Source: Bacteroidales bacterium (GTDB taxonomy: Bacteria > Bacteroidota > Bacteroidia > Bacteroidales > UBA932). From it: DNA of 64,000 nucleotides. The DNA is taken from assembly GCA_017618115.1 (NCBI GenBank), contig JAFZUX010000007.1, positions 62,001 through 126,000 on the forward strand, written 5' to 3'. Numbering within the stretch: the first letter of the stretch is position 1; every line of letters begins with the position of its first letter. The notes under the pieces are model-generated. The model worked only from the letters and a program-made list of their open reading frames with translations, made no database searches and was not told where the DNA came from. The position numbers were made by a program, and so were the translations under genes. This document shows positions 24,806 through 33,073 of this stretch, piece after piece.

Positions 24806-26755
24806 CTAGTCTTTATAATTTCTGGTTGCTACTTTAATTCCTTCATATACAAGAGGTTCCTTGTGGAGTTCAGGTTCTTTGTCTTCTCCCTTGTACTCCC
24901 AGGCTGCTACATACATAAAGTTCTCATCGTCTCTCTTTGCCTCACCCTCTTCCGTCTGCATCTCCTCACGGAAGTGACCTCCGCAAGACTCATGGCGGTT
25001 GAGAGCATCTCTTGCCATAAGATCTCCAATCTCAAAGAAGTCTGCAAGACGCATAGCCTTCTCAAGTTCCTGGTTGAACTCGCCGTTTTCTCCGGCAACA
25101 TAAACGTTCTTCCAGAACTCCTCTTTGAGTTTTTTAATCTCAACGATGGCCTTCTTAAGACCCTCTTCCGTTCTTCCCATTCCAACATACTCCCACATAA
25201 TGTTGCCAAGTTCCTTGTGGATCTGGTCCGGAGATTTTTTACCCTTAATTGCAAAGATCTTTGCAATACGCTCTTTAACAGCCTTTTCTGCCTCCTCAAA
25301 CTCAGGGGCGTTAGTATCTGTCTTAGGCTCTTGAATCTTCTTTGCAAGGTAGTTTCCAATGGTGTAAGGAAGAATGAAGTAACCGTCTGCAAGACCCTGC
25401 ATAAGTGCGGAAGCGCCGAGGCGGTTTCCACCGTGGTCTGAGAAGTTGGCCTCACCAATTGCATAAAGACCAGGAATGGTTGTCTGCAAATCATAATCTA
25501 CCCAAAGACCACCCATTGTGTAGTGGATAGCAGGGTAAATCATCATTGGCTCTTTGTATGCATCTACGTCCGTAATCTCTTCATACATCTGGAAGAGGTT
25601 ACCGTAACGCTCCCTAATCTTGTCTTCTCCAAGTCTCTCAATAGCGCTCTTGAAATCCAGGAAGACTGCTCTACCGGTCTCATTTACACCGAATCCGGCA
25701 TCACATCTCTCCTTTGCAGCTCTGGAAGCGATATCTCTTGGAACAAGGTTTCCGAATGCAGGATAACGTCTCTCAAGATAGTAGTCTCTTCTCTCCTCAG
25801 GAATCTGAGAAGCCTTGATCTCACCCTTGCGGAGTTTTTCTACATCCTCCTTAAACTTTGGAACCCAGATTCTTCCGTCATTTCTCAGAGACTCACTCAT
25901 AAGAGTAAGTTTGCACTGCTGAGTACCGTGAACAGGAATACAGGTTGGGTGAATCTGTGCAAAGCAAGGGTTGCCGAAGAAAGCTCCCTTCTTGTAGCAC
26001 TGCCAAGCTGCAGAACCGTTGCTGTTCATTGCGTTAGTGGAGAGGAAGTAAACGTTTCCGTAACCGCCTGTTGCAATTACAACTGCGTGAGCACCGAATC
26101 TCTCAATCTCACCGGTTGCAATATTACGTGCAATGATACCCTTTGCCTGACCGTTGATAAGAACCAGATCCAGCATCTCATGACGAGGATAACTCTTAAC
26201 GGTACCTGCTGCAATCTCCTTATTCAGAGAAGCGTAGGCACCAAGGAGCAACTGCTGTCCGGTTTGTCCTCTGGCGTAGAATGTACGGCTTACCTGAGCT
26301 CCTCCGAATGAACGGTTGGCAAGCAGTCCGCCATACTCTCTTGCAAAAGGAACACCCTGTGCAACGCACTGGTCTATAATGTTGTTACTAACCTCAGCCA
26401 GACGATAAACGTTTGCCTCACGGCTGCGGAAGTCACCACCCTTAACCGTATCTACAAAGAGACGGTAGATGGAGTCGTTATCGTTCTGATAGTTTTTAGC
26501 GGCATTTATACCTCCCTGAGCTGCAATAGAGTGCGCGCGTCTTGGAGAGTCGCTGATGCAGAAAATCTTAACGTTGTAACCCATCTCACCAAGTGAGGCT
26601 GCCGCAGAGGCGCCTGCAAGACCGGTTCCAACAACTATAATCTCAAGTTTACGTTTGTTGGCAGGGCTTACTACTTTGATTTCCGCTTTACGCTTTTTCC
26701 ACTTTTCGGACAGAGGGCCGTCCGGAATGTTGGATATAAGTTTTGTATCTGTCAT
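24806..26755 (-). CDS. frdA: Fumarate reductase/succinate dehydrogenase flavoprotein subunit
   Basis: Catalytic subunit that reduces fumarate to succinate (or the reverse) on covalently bound FAD. The 649-residue protein has the dinucleotide motif [12 protein letters not shown] (about 41-52), the FAD-attachment His in [12 protein letters not shown], the substrate-site [10 protein letters not shown] and the Arg-containing [12 protein letters not shown] segment. It heads a two-gene unit with frdB. The usual cytochrome b gene (frdC) of Bacteroides frdCAB operons is missing from the position upstream, where a divergent gene begins 126 bases away. Confidence 0.95.
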   Translation of the reverse strand: MTDTKLISNIPDGPLSEKWKKRKAEIKVVSPANKRKLEIIVVGTGLAGASAAASLGEMGYNVKIFCISDSPRRAHSIAAQGGINAAKNYQNDNDSIYRLFVDTVKGGDFRSREANVYRLAEVSNNIIDQCVAQGVPFAREYGGLLANRSFGGAQVSRTFYARGQTGQQLLLGAYASLNKEIAAGTVKSYPRHEMLDLVLINGQAKGIIARNIATGEIERFGAHAVVIATGGYGNVYFLSTNAMNSNGSAAWQCYKKGAFFGNPCFAQIHPTCIPVHGTQQCKLTLMSESLRNDGRIWVPKFKEDVEKLRKGEIKASQIPEERRDYYLERRYPAFGNLVPRDIASRAAKERCDAGFGVNETGRAVFLDFKSAIERLGEDKIRERYGNLFQMYEEITDVDAYKEPMMIYPAIHYTMGGLWVDYDLQTTIPGLYAIGEANFSDHGGNRLGASALMQGLADGYFILPYTIGNYLAKKIQEPKTDTNAPEFEEAEKAVKERIAKIFAIKGKKSPDQIHKELGNIMWEYVGMGRTEEGLKKAIVEIKKLKEEFWKNVYVAGENGEFNQELEKAMRLADFFEIGDLMARDALNRHESCGGHFREEMQTEEGEAKRDDENFMYVAAWEYKGEDKEPELHKEPLVYEGIKVATRNYKD

Positions 26756-26836
26756 TTGGTTTATATTAAAAATTTCAAAAAATGAATTTCTCTACAATTT
26801 TAACCACTTTTTCAATCATTTCAAAAGTTTAAATGC

Positions 26837-26844
26837 TATATTTG
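26837..26844 (+). promoter_or_regulatory. -7 promoter box for the DUF4251 pair
   Basis: TATATTTG fits TAnnTTTG, 37 bases before the ATG at 26882. The upstream element at the standard distance is poor. Confidence 0.45.
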
Positions 26845-26881
26845 TTCTCATCAAGAATAAAAAAGTAAAAAGTACCCTATT

Positions 26882-27469
26882 ATGAAGAAGTTTTTGATTG
26901 CTCTAATGGTTGTAATGCTTACCGGAGCATTTATTTCTCCTTGTTTTGCTCAGAAAAAAGAGACCAGAAAGGAAAAACAGGCCAGAATTGAAAAAATGGT
27001 GGCAGACGGAGCCGCCCAGAAGGACTTTTTTATTGAGATTGGAAGAATCTTCCCTAAGAACGGAGTTGCTCAAAACATTGTCTACGACACAAAAATGTAC
27101 TATATAGACTGCAGAAAAGATCGTTTGTTCTGCAATCTTCCTTACATAGGACAGGCTGAGGTCTCTTCAAGAACCGCATACGGAAGTGAAGTCAATACAA
27201 GTTTGGGACTCTCCGCACACAACCAGGTGGTAACTATTATTGGCGGTTGGCAGGAGAAGGTAAAGAGTTATCTCTTCCAGGTGGTTTTCTGGAACGGAGA
27301 TATAGACTATGACAAAGATGCAAAACAGGTTACTTTAACCATCCAGATGTATAAATCAGGCAAGGTTTATGCAATGGCTGCAATAAGAGGTTATGAGAAT
27401 GTCTCTTATGAAGGAGAGATTGCAGAGAGGCCGGAAGAAGAGAAACCAAATCCTCTTACAGCAGAATAA
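26882..27469 (+). CDS. DUF4251-family secreted protein, copy 1
   Basis: A 195-residue protein with a Sec signal peptide (FLIALMVVMLTGAFISPCFAQ). The mature part contains the LFCNLPYIGQAEV strand block and the C-terminal VTLTIQMYKSGKVYAMAAIRG that mark DUF4251, a family of secreted proteins in Bacteroidota with no known function. A lysine/arginine-rich helix (KKETRKEKQARIEKM) follows the signal. The cysteine in SPCFA sits three residues before the cleavage site and is unlikely to be a lipobox. It is followed 12 bases later by a paralogue. Confidence 0.75.
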   Translation: MKKFLIALMVVMLTGAFISPCFAQKKETRKEKQARIEKMVADGAAQKDFFIEIGRIFPKNGVAQNIVYDTKMYYIDCRKDRLFCNLPYIGQAEVSSRTAYGSEVNTSLGLSAHNQVVTIIGGWQEKVKSYLFQVVFWNGDIDYDKDAKQVTLTIQMYKSGKVYAMAAIRGYENVSYEGEIAERPEEEKPNPLTAE

Positions 27470-27481
27470 AACTAAAAGGTT

Positions 27482-28018
27482 ATGAAAACTATGAAACGTT
27501 TTTTCAGTACGGTTGCAGTTGTTGCAGTCCTGGGTATTTTTATGGTTTCCTGCGGAACTGTTGTTCAGAGCGGAAACAATAACGTTACCGTAACTCAGAA
27601 GGTAAATGTAAACACTTCAGATTTTTATGTTGAAGTAGATAGAATTATTCCGCTGGGATTTCCTCAGAAGGAGACTTTGGATGGTTATTTTCTCTCCGTA
27701 AAGGGCGATACCCTCAACTGTATGCTTCCTTACATTGGTAAGGCAAATCTCTCATTTGCAGATGAAAACGCCATATCAATAGAAGCGGATGATTATAAGA
27801 TATCTCCTAAGGCTTACTATAACGAGAAGAAGAAGGGATATCAGGTAGATTTCAACTTTACCAACCGTTACTGTGCGGAGACTTTTGATGTGACGGTAGA
27901 GCTTTATGACAGCGGATATGCTTACATAAGAGTCTCTTCCGCTTACAGAGATATGATCCAATACCACGGAATGGTAACCAACAGACCTACCATTAAAAAG
28001 ATTATTAAGAAGAAATAG
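27482..28018 (+). CDS. DUF4251-family lipoprotein, copy 2
   Basis: A 178-residue paralogue of the preceding gene. The shared core is DGYFLSVKGDTLNCMLPYIGKANLS and the end FDVTVELYDSGYAYIRVSSAYRD. Unlike copy 1 it has a clear lipobox (IFMVSCG, Cys near residue 24), so one copy would be soluble or periplasmic and the other membrane anchored. The start could be the ATG at 27482 or at 27491. It is eight bases upstream of the GH20 gene, suggesting a three-gene unit. Confidence 0.75.
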   Translation: MKTMKRFFSTVAVVAVLGIFMVSCGTVVQSGNNNVTVTQKVNVNTSDFYVEVDRIIPLGFPQKETLDGYFLSVKGDTLNCMLPYIGKANLSFADENAISIEADDYKISPKAYYNEKKKGYQVDFNFTNRYCAETFDVTVELYDSGYAYIRVSSAYRDMIQYHGMVTNRPTIKKIIKKK

Positions 28019-28026
28019 TTCCCATT

Positions 28027-30501
28027 ATGTTTAGAAGATTTTCTCTTTTCATCAAGGGTCTTTTTTTACTGACTTCCTTGATGAGTGTTTCCTTTATGTC
28101 TTATGCTCAGAAAGAGGGCGTTAATCCATATAACACCCTGATTCCCAAGCCTCAAAAAGTGAAGATATTTGAAGGTAAAGAGGGAGCGCTCGTTAATAAT
28201 CGGTACTATATTATTTCACCTGAGTGGGAGGTTTCATCTGCAATGTATCTTGCGGATTATTTGAACAATCTGTTTGGAAGGGAGAATGTTTGGCGTGTAA
28301 ACACCTGGTCTATGGATGATTACAGAAAGTACACAAAAGGCTCTCTTGCTGTTAACAAGCCAAAGTTTGTCAGAAAAAAAGATGGAGGAACAAAGATTTT
28401 TATAAACGCCTTTGACCTGTTTCCTAACGTTGATGAGAAAGAGAAGGGTAAATATTCTCTCTCTGTTTTAGAGGATGAAATCACAATAAATGCAAAAGAT
28501 AAAGAGGGTGTATTAAACGCTATTCAGACACTTTTGCAACTATTTCCTCCTCAGATTTATAATCCTAATAATAAAGAGTTTATAAGCGAGTATATGATTC
28601 CTGCCGGAAAGATTGAAGATTATCCTCAGTTCCAATACAGAGGTTATGAGTTGGATGTCTCAAGAACTTTCCGTCCTGCTTCCGATATTTATAAAATTCT
28701 GAACTGGATGGCACATCATAAACTCAACAAATTCCACTGGCATCTTACAGATGATCAGGGATGGAGAATTGAGATAAAATCTCTTCCGCTTTTAACGGAG
28801 AAGGGTGCCTGGAGAGGACCGGATGAGGTTGTGCCATCTTCCTTTGGTTCAGGCAATAAGCGCTACGGAGGTTTCTACACTCAAAAGCAGATTGAAGATA
28901 TTGTACATTATGCGGAGTCTTTGGGAATAGAGATTATTCCGGAGATTGAAACGCCCGGACATTCGCTTGCAGTTGCTGCAAGTTATCCGGAAATTCTCTG
29001 CAACGCTCCTGAAGATACAAGCGTTAACAACACCGGATACAGCAGAGAAATATGGTGTGTTGCAAAGGAGAGTAACTATGAATTTATAGAGAAAATCATT
29101 GCAGAAGTTTCTGCACTCTTCCCAAGCAAAATAATCAATATGGGAGGAGATGAGGTGAACCATTTTAACTGGAAGAGATGTCCGGATTGTCAGGCACTTA
29201 TGAAGAAAATGGGATATACGGACGAGAGTCAGTTGCACTCCTATTTTGTAACCAGAGTAAACGAGATTGCAAAGAAATACAACAGAAAGATTGCCGGTTG
29301 GGAGGAGATAATGATGGCGGACGGAATTCAGGACAATTCTCTCATTTATGTATGGCACAGCAAGAAGTTTGGACCTATGGCGGTTCAGAACAGATTTGAC
29401 TGTGTTATGCAGGCTGCCGAGTATGTCTATATGGATATGAAGCAGTCTCCTATTGAGAGAGGACATAACTGGTGCAGAGTGATTCCGTTGGATACTACAT
29501 ACGCATACGATCCTATAGCACTGGCCGCTTATGCAGAAGAGAACGAGAAGGAGAGAGAAAAGTTCTATAATATTCTTGCAAACAGACACGTTATTGGAAT
29601 TCAGGCAGGACTATGGGAAGAGTTGGGAAACAGACCGGATAATTTTGTTGAGTATCAGACATTTCCTAGGCTTTGTGCCGTAGCCGAGACCGCCTGGGGA
29701 ACATCAAAAAAGTTGGCAGATTACGCTTCTAATTATAAAGATTTCTACAACCGTCTTACTCAGTATCATTTCCAAAGAATGGAGAATATGGGAATAAGAT
29801 TCCGTGTTCCTTATCCGGAAGTTATTGCGGAAGAGCAGGCTCAGACAAAAACGGACGTGTTAAGAAGCGGCTCATCTAAAAAGCTTTACAAGATTACTGC
29901 AAAGGCTCCTTATGAAAACGCCGTTATAAGATATGCTATTGTTGCACCTCAGACGGCTGCGGACGGAATAAGAGGACAGAAGGATACAACCAACTATAAG
30001 TATGTTTATACTGAGCCTATAATTACCAGAGATATAGCAAATTACCGCTTTGCAACATTTGTATCTGATTCACTCCACTCCATAGGCGTTGCAGTATCCA
30101 ACATTCCTCTTTACAATGAACTTAAACCGGCGGTTAAGATTGAAACAAATATGAACGCATCTGAGAGTTCATTAAAAGTATTGACAGAATATAAGAGAGG
30201 TTCATATTGCCGTTTCAACGGCAGAGCAAAGAAAGGAGACTATATAATCTTCACTTTTGACAAACCTGTGCAGTGCTCTGTTATAGATATAGTTACAGGA
30301 AGGTCTAACGTAGATTTCTACGGCATTACAGAGGGTTATGCAGAGTACTCTTTGGACGGTAAAAACTATATGGGAAGAAAAGAGGTGGATGACAGCCGTA
30401 TAGTCCTTACTCCTAATGCAAAAGTTAAGAGCGTAAAAATCTCAATAACAGGAGAAAGCGATGGTCAGAATCTATTTCTGCCACCGCTCCTAATCTATTA
30501 A
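28027..30501 (+). CDS. GH20 beta-N-acetylhexosaminidase, exported
   Basis: Removes terminal GlcNAc or GalNAc from glycoconjugates such as mucin or chitin fragments. The 824-residue protein has a signal peptide ending in MSYAQ, an N-terminal GH20b alpha/beta domain (about 35-195), then the TIM barrel with FHWHLTDDQGWRIEI (about 236-250) and the catalytic Asp-Glu pair in INMGGDEVNHF (Asp375, Glu376). Tyr/Trp residues of the substrate pocket follow. The last 180 residues look like a beta-sandwich carbohydrate-binding module (F5/8-like, GKNYMGRKEVDDSRIV). It ends the DUF4251 unit. Confidence 0.93.
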   Translation: MFRRFSLFIKGLFLLTSLMSVSFMSYAQKEGVNPYNTLIPKPQKVKIFEGKEGALVNNRYYIISPEWEVSSAMYLADYLNNLFGRENVWRVNTWSMDDYRKYTKGSLAVNKPKFVRKKDGGTKIFINAFDLFPNVDEKEKGKYSLSVLEDEITINAKDKEGVLNAIQTLLQLFPPQIYNPNNKEFISEYMIPAGKIEDYPQFQYRGYELDVSRTFRPASDIYKILNWMAHHKLNKFHWHLTDDQGWRIEIKSLPLLTEKGAWRGPDEVVPSSFGSGNKRYGGFYTQKQIEDIVHYAESLGIEIIPEIETPGHSLAVAASYPEILCNAPEDTSVNNTGYSREIWCVAKESNYEFIEKIIAEVSALFPSKIINMGGDEVNHFNWKRCPDCQALMKKMGYTDESQLHSYFVTRVNEIAKKYNRKIAGWEEIMMADGIQDNSLIYVWHSKKFGPMAVQNRFDCVMQAAEYVYMDMKQSPIERGHNWCRVIPLDTTYAYDPIALAAYAEENEKEREKFYNILANRHVIGIQAGLWEELGNRPDNFVEYQTFPRLCAVAETAWGTSKKLADYASNYKDFYNRLTQYHFQRMENMGIRFRVPYPEVIAEEQAQTKTDVLRSGSSKKLYKITAKAPYENAVIRYAIVAPQTAADGIRGQKDTTNYKYVYTEPIITRDIANYRFATFVSDSLHSIGVAVSNIPLYNELKPAVKIETNMNASESSLKVLTEYKRGSYCRFNGRAKKGDYIIFTFDKPVQCSVIDIVTGRSNVDFYGITEGYAEYSLDGKNYMGRKEVDDSRIVLTPNAKVKSVKISITGESDGQNLFLPPLLIY

Positions 30502-30519
30502 TATATTGTGATTTATATT

Positions 30520-30556
30520 ATAGTTACCGCTTAATATTTGTATAGGCGGTAACTAT
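30520..30556 (+). terminator. Hairpin terminator between convergent genes
   Basis: A perfect 11-bp stem, ATAGTTACCGC (30520-30530) and GCGGTAACTAT (30546-30556), around a 15-base loop, followed on the plus strand by TGTTTTG. It would stop GH20 transcripts. The right arm encodes the last codons of the convergent gene. Confidence 0.5.
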
Positions 30557-31738
30557 TGTTTTGTCTAATTTAGAGTTGAACTCTTTTACTTTTTCCTCTG
30601 TAAGTTTACCCTTGCGGAGAGTTTTAATTACAGGTTCAGACTCTTTCAAAATCTCTTCCTGATAAGGATATAACTGCTGGCTATATCCCGTTCCATCAGG
30701 ATTATAGAGAAGTGAGAAGTGGAAATATTTATTACCGTTTCCTCTCTTAATTGGGAAGATATCTTTCTTAAGAGAGAGTACCTGGTCACAGGCATAGCAG
30801 TAATTTTTCTTCTCTCCGCTGCCCTTTACAAGTGAGAAAGGAATCTGAGACGGATAAGCCATAAATACCGGAACCATAAGGGCTAACGGGCCGTAACCCA
30901 TACCGCACCAGAAGATTGTATTAGATGCATTCTCTCCCTTTTTAACTCCCTGGAAAATTGAGATTGCAGAGGTGGATTTTCTTGGAATGAAATCCTGATC
31001 CATAAACCATCCGTTTGTCTGCTGAGCAATATCACTCTCTCTCAGATCTGCCTTAAGGATAGAGTGATAGAAAGAACGGGAGAGTTTATCCATTATCCAT
31101 TCAGGAGTAAATTTTACTCCCTCTGCAAACGCTTTGTCTATTACATCCGTAGCGTTACCAAATCTTACATATCCCATTCCCTTATCTTCTACTCCGCTGC
31201 GTGAATAGTTGGTTGTAATAAGATATCCGTTAGGTGCAACGGCAGGATCATTGGCATCAAACTTTTTCCAGGTTCTGGTATTTACCTCATAATATGCGGC
31301 TCCCCCCTCTGCATCTATTACTCCGAAATTTGCCTCAACAGCCAGAGGTTTTCTGATTGTATCCAACAGATTTTCAAAGTCTTGTATAGTTCTGCAGATA
31401 GAGAGTGCAAGATACATAACCTCTCCCTCTGAATCCTGAAGATCTTTCTCCTCCGGAATTGCAAGATTATATGAAGCGGTATTCATTATGCAGAATCCAA
31501 CCTCATTACTTCCGGCCCAGGCATCTCCGCCTCTCTTTGGAGAATTTACCAGAGCAACAAAACCATATATTCTTCCCTGGAAAAATTCCAGACGGTTGTT
31601 AAGCTCTCCGGTATCTCTGTTTTTCCACATCAAAGGTCTTCCGTCTTTAGTACATTTACCTGTAAAAATAGCTGATGTGCAGGCAAATACATCTACGGAA
31701 AGGAGAAGCGTAAGAATAATTACAAATATCTTTTTCAT
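30524..31738 (-). CDS. Exported N-terminal-nucleophile hydrolase, C45/acyltransferase type
   Basis: A 404-residue protein whose signal peptide (IFVIILTLLLSVDVFA) is followed at once by Cys20 in CTSAIFTGKCTKDGRPLMWKN. This is the pattern of Ntn hydrolases in the C45/penicillin V acylase/choloylglycine-hydrolase superfamily, where the exposed N-terminal Cys is the nucleophile. NEVGFCIMNTAS and ANFGVIDAEGGAAYYEV are consistent internal segments. Substrate is unknown; an amide bond of a bile salt, acyl-amino acid or similar molecule is possible. ruvB lies 17 bases upstream on the same strand, so this gene may be transcribed from the ruvB promoter. Confidence 0.82.
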   Translation of the reverse strand: MKKIFVIILTLLLSVDVFACTSAIFTGKCTKDGRPLMWKNRDTGELNNRLEFFQGRIYGFVALVNSPKRGGDAWAGSNEVGFCIMNTASYNLAIPEEKDLQDSEGEVMYLALSICRTIQDFENLLDTIRKPLAVEANFGVIDAEGGAAYYEVNTRTWKKFDANDPAVAPNGYLITTNYSRSGVEDKGMGYVRFGNATDVIDKAFAEGVKFTPEWIMDKLSRSFYHSILKADLRESDIAQQTNGWFMDQDFIPRKSTSAISIFQGVKKGENASNTIFWCGMGYGPLALMVPVFMAYPSQIPFSLVKGSGEKKNYCYACDQVLSLKKDIFPIKRGNGNKYFHFSLLYNPDGTGYSQQLYPYQEEILKESEPVIKTLRKGKLTEEKVKEFNSKLDKTIVTAYTNIKR

Positions 31739-31755
31739 ATCAAAAAAGTTTTCTG

Positions 31756-32793
31756 TTAAAAGAGAGAGTAATCTTTATAAGGAGAGATTCCTAAATGTTT
31801 ATAGGAGATCTCCGTTACCTCTCTTCCTCTTGGAGTTCTTCTCAAAAATCCCTCCTGAATAAGGAACGGTTCATAAACCTCTTCAATAGTTCCTGCATCT
31901 TCACCAACTGCAGTTGCAATGGTGGTAAGTCCAACGGGACCTCCTTTGAATTTATGAATGATGGTGGAGAGAATTTTATTATCCATCATATCCAATCCTC
32001 TCTTATCTATATTAAGAGCATCCAGAGAGTATCTGGTAATCTCCAGATTTATATCTCCGTTACCCTTTACCTGTGCAAAATCTCTAACTCTTCTTAAGAG
32101 TGAATTTGCAATTCTTGGGGTTCCGCGGCTGCGGCAGGCAATCTCTTTAGAGGCCTGGTCATCTATATCTATATCCAGAATCCTTGCAGAACGTTTAACT
32201 ATATTTTGCAGAGTTTCTGTATTATAATACTCTAAGTGACAGTTAATTCCAAAACGTGCACGGAGCGGTGAGGAGAGAAGTCCGCTACGGGTTGTGGCTC
32301 CTACGAGAGTGAAAGGGTTAAGGGTTATCTGCACGGAACGTGCGCCCGGCCCTTTATCTATCATTATATCTATGCGGAAATCCTCCATCGCGGAGTAAAG
32401 ATACTCCTCCACAATTTTTGGCAGGCGGTGAATCTCGTCAATAAAGAGCACATCCCCCGCCTCAAGTGAGGTTAAAAGGCCGGCAAGATCTCCGGGTTTG
32501 TCCAAAATAGGGCCGGAGGTTACCTTCATATCAACTCCAAGTTCATTGGAGATAATATTGGCCAAAGTGGTCTTTCCTAAACCGGGAGGGCCAAAGAGCA
32601 GGGTATGGTCCAGTGACTCCCCCCTCATCTTTGCAGCCTTTACAAAGACCTTAAGATTCTCTACAACCTTCTCCTGACCGGAAAAATCACTGAATTCCTG
32701 GGGACGGACCAGCTTTTCCATCTCTCTGTCCGATGTGGATTCTATCTCTCTCGGATTGAAATTTTCTATATTCGTGTTCTCCTCTGAAATCAT
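31756..32793 (-). CDS. ruvB: Holliday junction branch migration ATPase RuvB
   Basis: AAA+ motor that drives branch migration with RuvA. The 345-residue protein has [18 protein letters not shown] at the start of the AAA domain, Walker A GPPGLGKT (68-75), Walker B LFIDEIH (116-122), sensor [18 protein letters not shown] and the C-terminal winged helix ([21 protein letters not shown]). A promoter box lies just before the start. Confidence 0.97.
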   Translation of the reverse strand: MISEENTNIENFNPREIESTSDREMEKLVRPQEFSDFSGQEKVVENLKVFVKAAKMRGESLDHTLLFGPPGLGKTTLANIISNELGVDMKVTSGPILDKPGDLAGLLTSLEAGDVLFIDEIHRLPKIVEEYLYSAMEDFRIDIMIDKGPGARSVQITLNPFTLVGATTRSGLLSSPLRARFGINCHLEYYNTETLQNIVKRSARILDIDIDDQASKEIACRSRGTPRIANSLLRRVRDFAQVKGNGDINLEITRYSLDALNIDKRGLDMMDNKILSTIIHKFKGGPVGLTTIATAVGEDAGTIEEVYEPFLIQEGFLRRTPRGREVTEISYKHLGISPYKDYSLF

Positions 32794-32800
32794 AGCAAGA

Positions 32801-32808
32801 CAAAGATA
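32801..32808 (-). promoter_or_regulatory. -7 promoter box for ruvB
   Basis: TATCTTTG on the minus strand (32808 to 32801), seven bases before the ruvB ATG, giving a near-leaderless transcript. Confidence 0.5.
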
Positions 32809-33055
32809 CTTTTTTAACCGTTTAAAATATAATTACTATATAAAAATAAATAATAATAAATAGTTGTAGTAATACTCTGTGGAAATTGTTGATAACCTAA
32901 AAAATCCTATTCAGGGGTGGTTTAAAGGGGATTTTTATTTAAACGGAGTGTTAAAAACCTATAGATAACTCTGTTTGAAAAAAGGCCATTTTTCCACGGA
33001 AAATTTTTCCCTCCGATTTTTCAAAAGTTATTAACATAGATAATAACAATTTCTC

Positions 33056-33063
33056 TACCTTTG
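33056..33063 (+). promoter_or_regulatory. -7 promoter box for mfd
   Basis: TACCTTTG fits TAnnTTTG and ends ten bases before the mfd ATG at 33074. Confidence 0.55.
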
Positions 33064-33073
33064 CACCACACAT

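Larger units (their letters stand above)
32794..33073. other. AT-rich divergent gap with DnaA-box-like sites (candidate origin)
   Basis: A 280-base noncoding stretch between ruvB (minus) and mfd (plus). The left half is nearly pure A/T (32821-32865). To the right are nonamers close to the DnaA box TTATCCACA or its complement: TGTTGATAA at 32887 (8 of 9), TGTGGAAAT at 32878, TATAGATAA at 32960, TTTTCCACG at 32990 and TTATTAACA at 33028 (each 7 of 9). No ORF of note. The composition suits an origin-like unwinding region, but no perfect box is present and dnaA is not in the window. Confidence 0.35.

Noticed and set aside
24749-26311. Long plus-strand frames antisense to frdA
   Set aside because: They mirror the conserved FrdA/FrdB genes and show no known motif.
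28849-29589. 246-codon frame antisense to the GH20 gene
   Set aside because: Lies wholly inside a well-supported gene and has a low-information composition typical of an antisense shadow.
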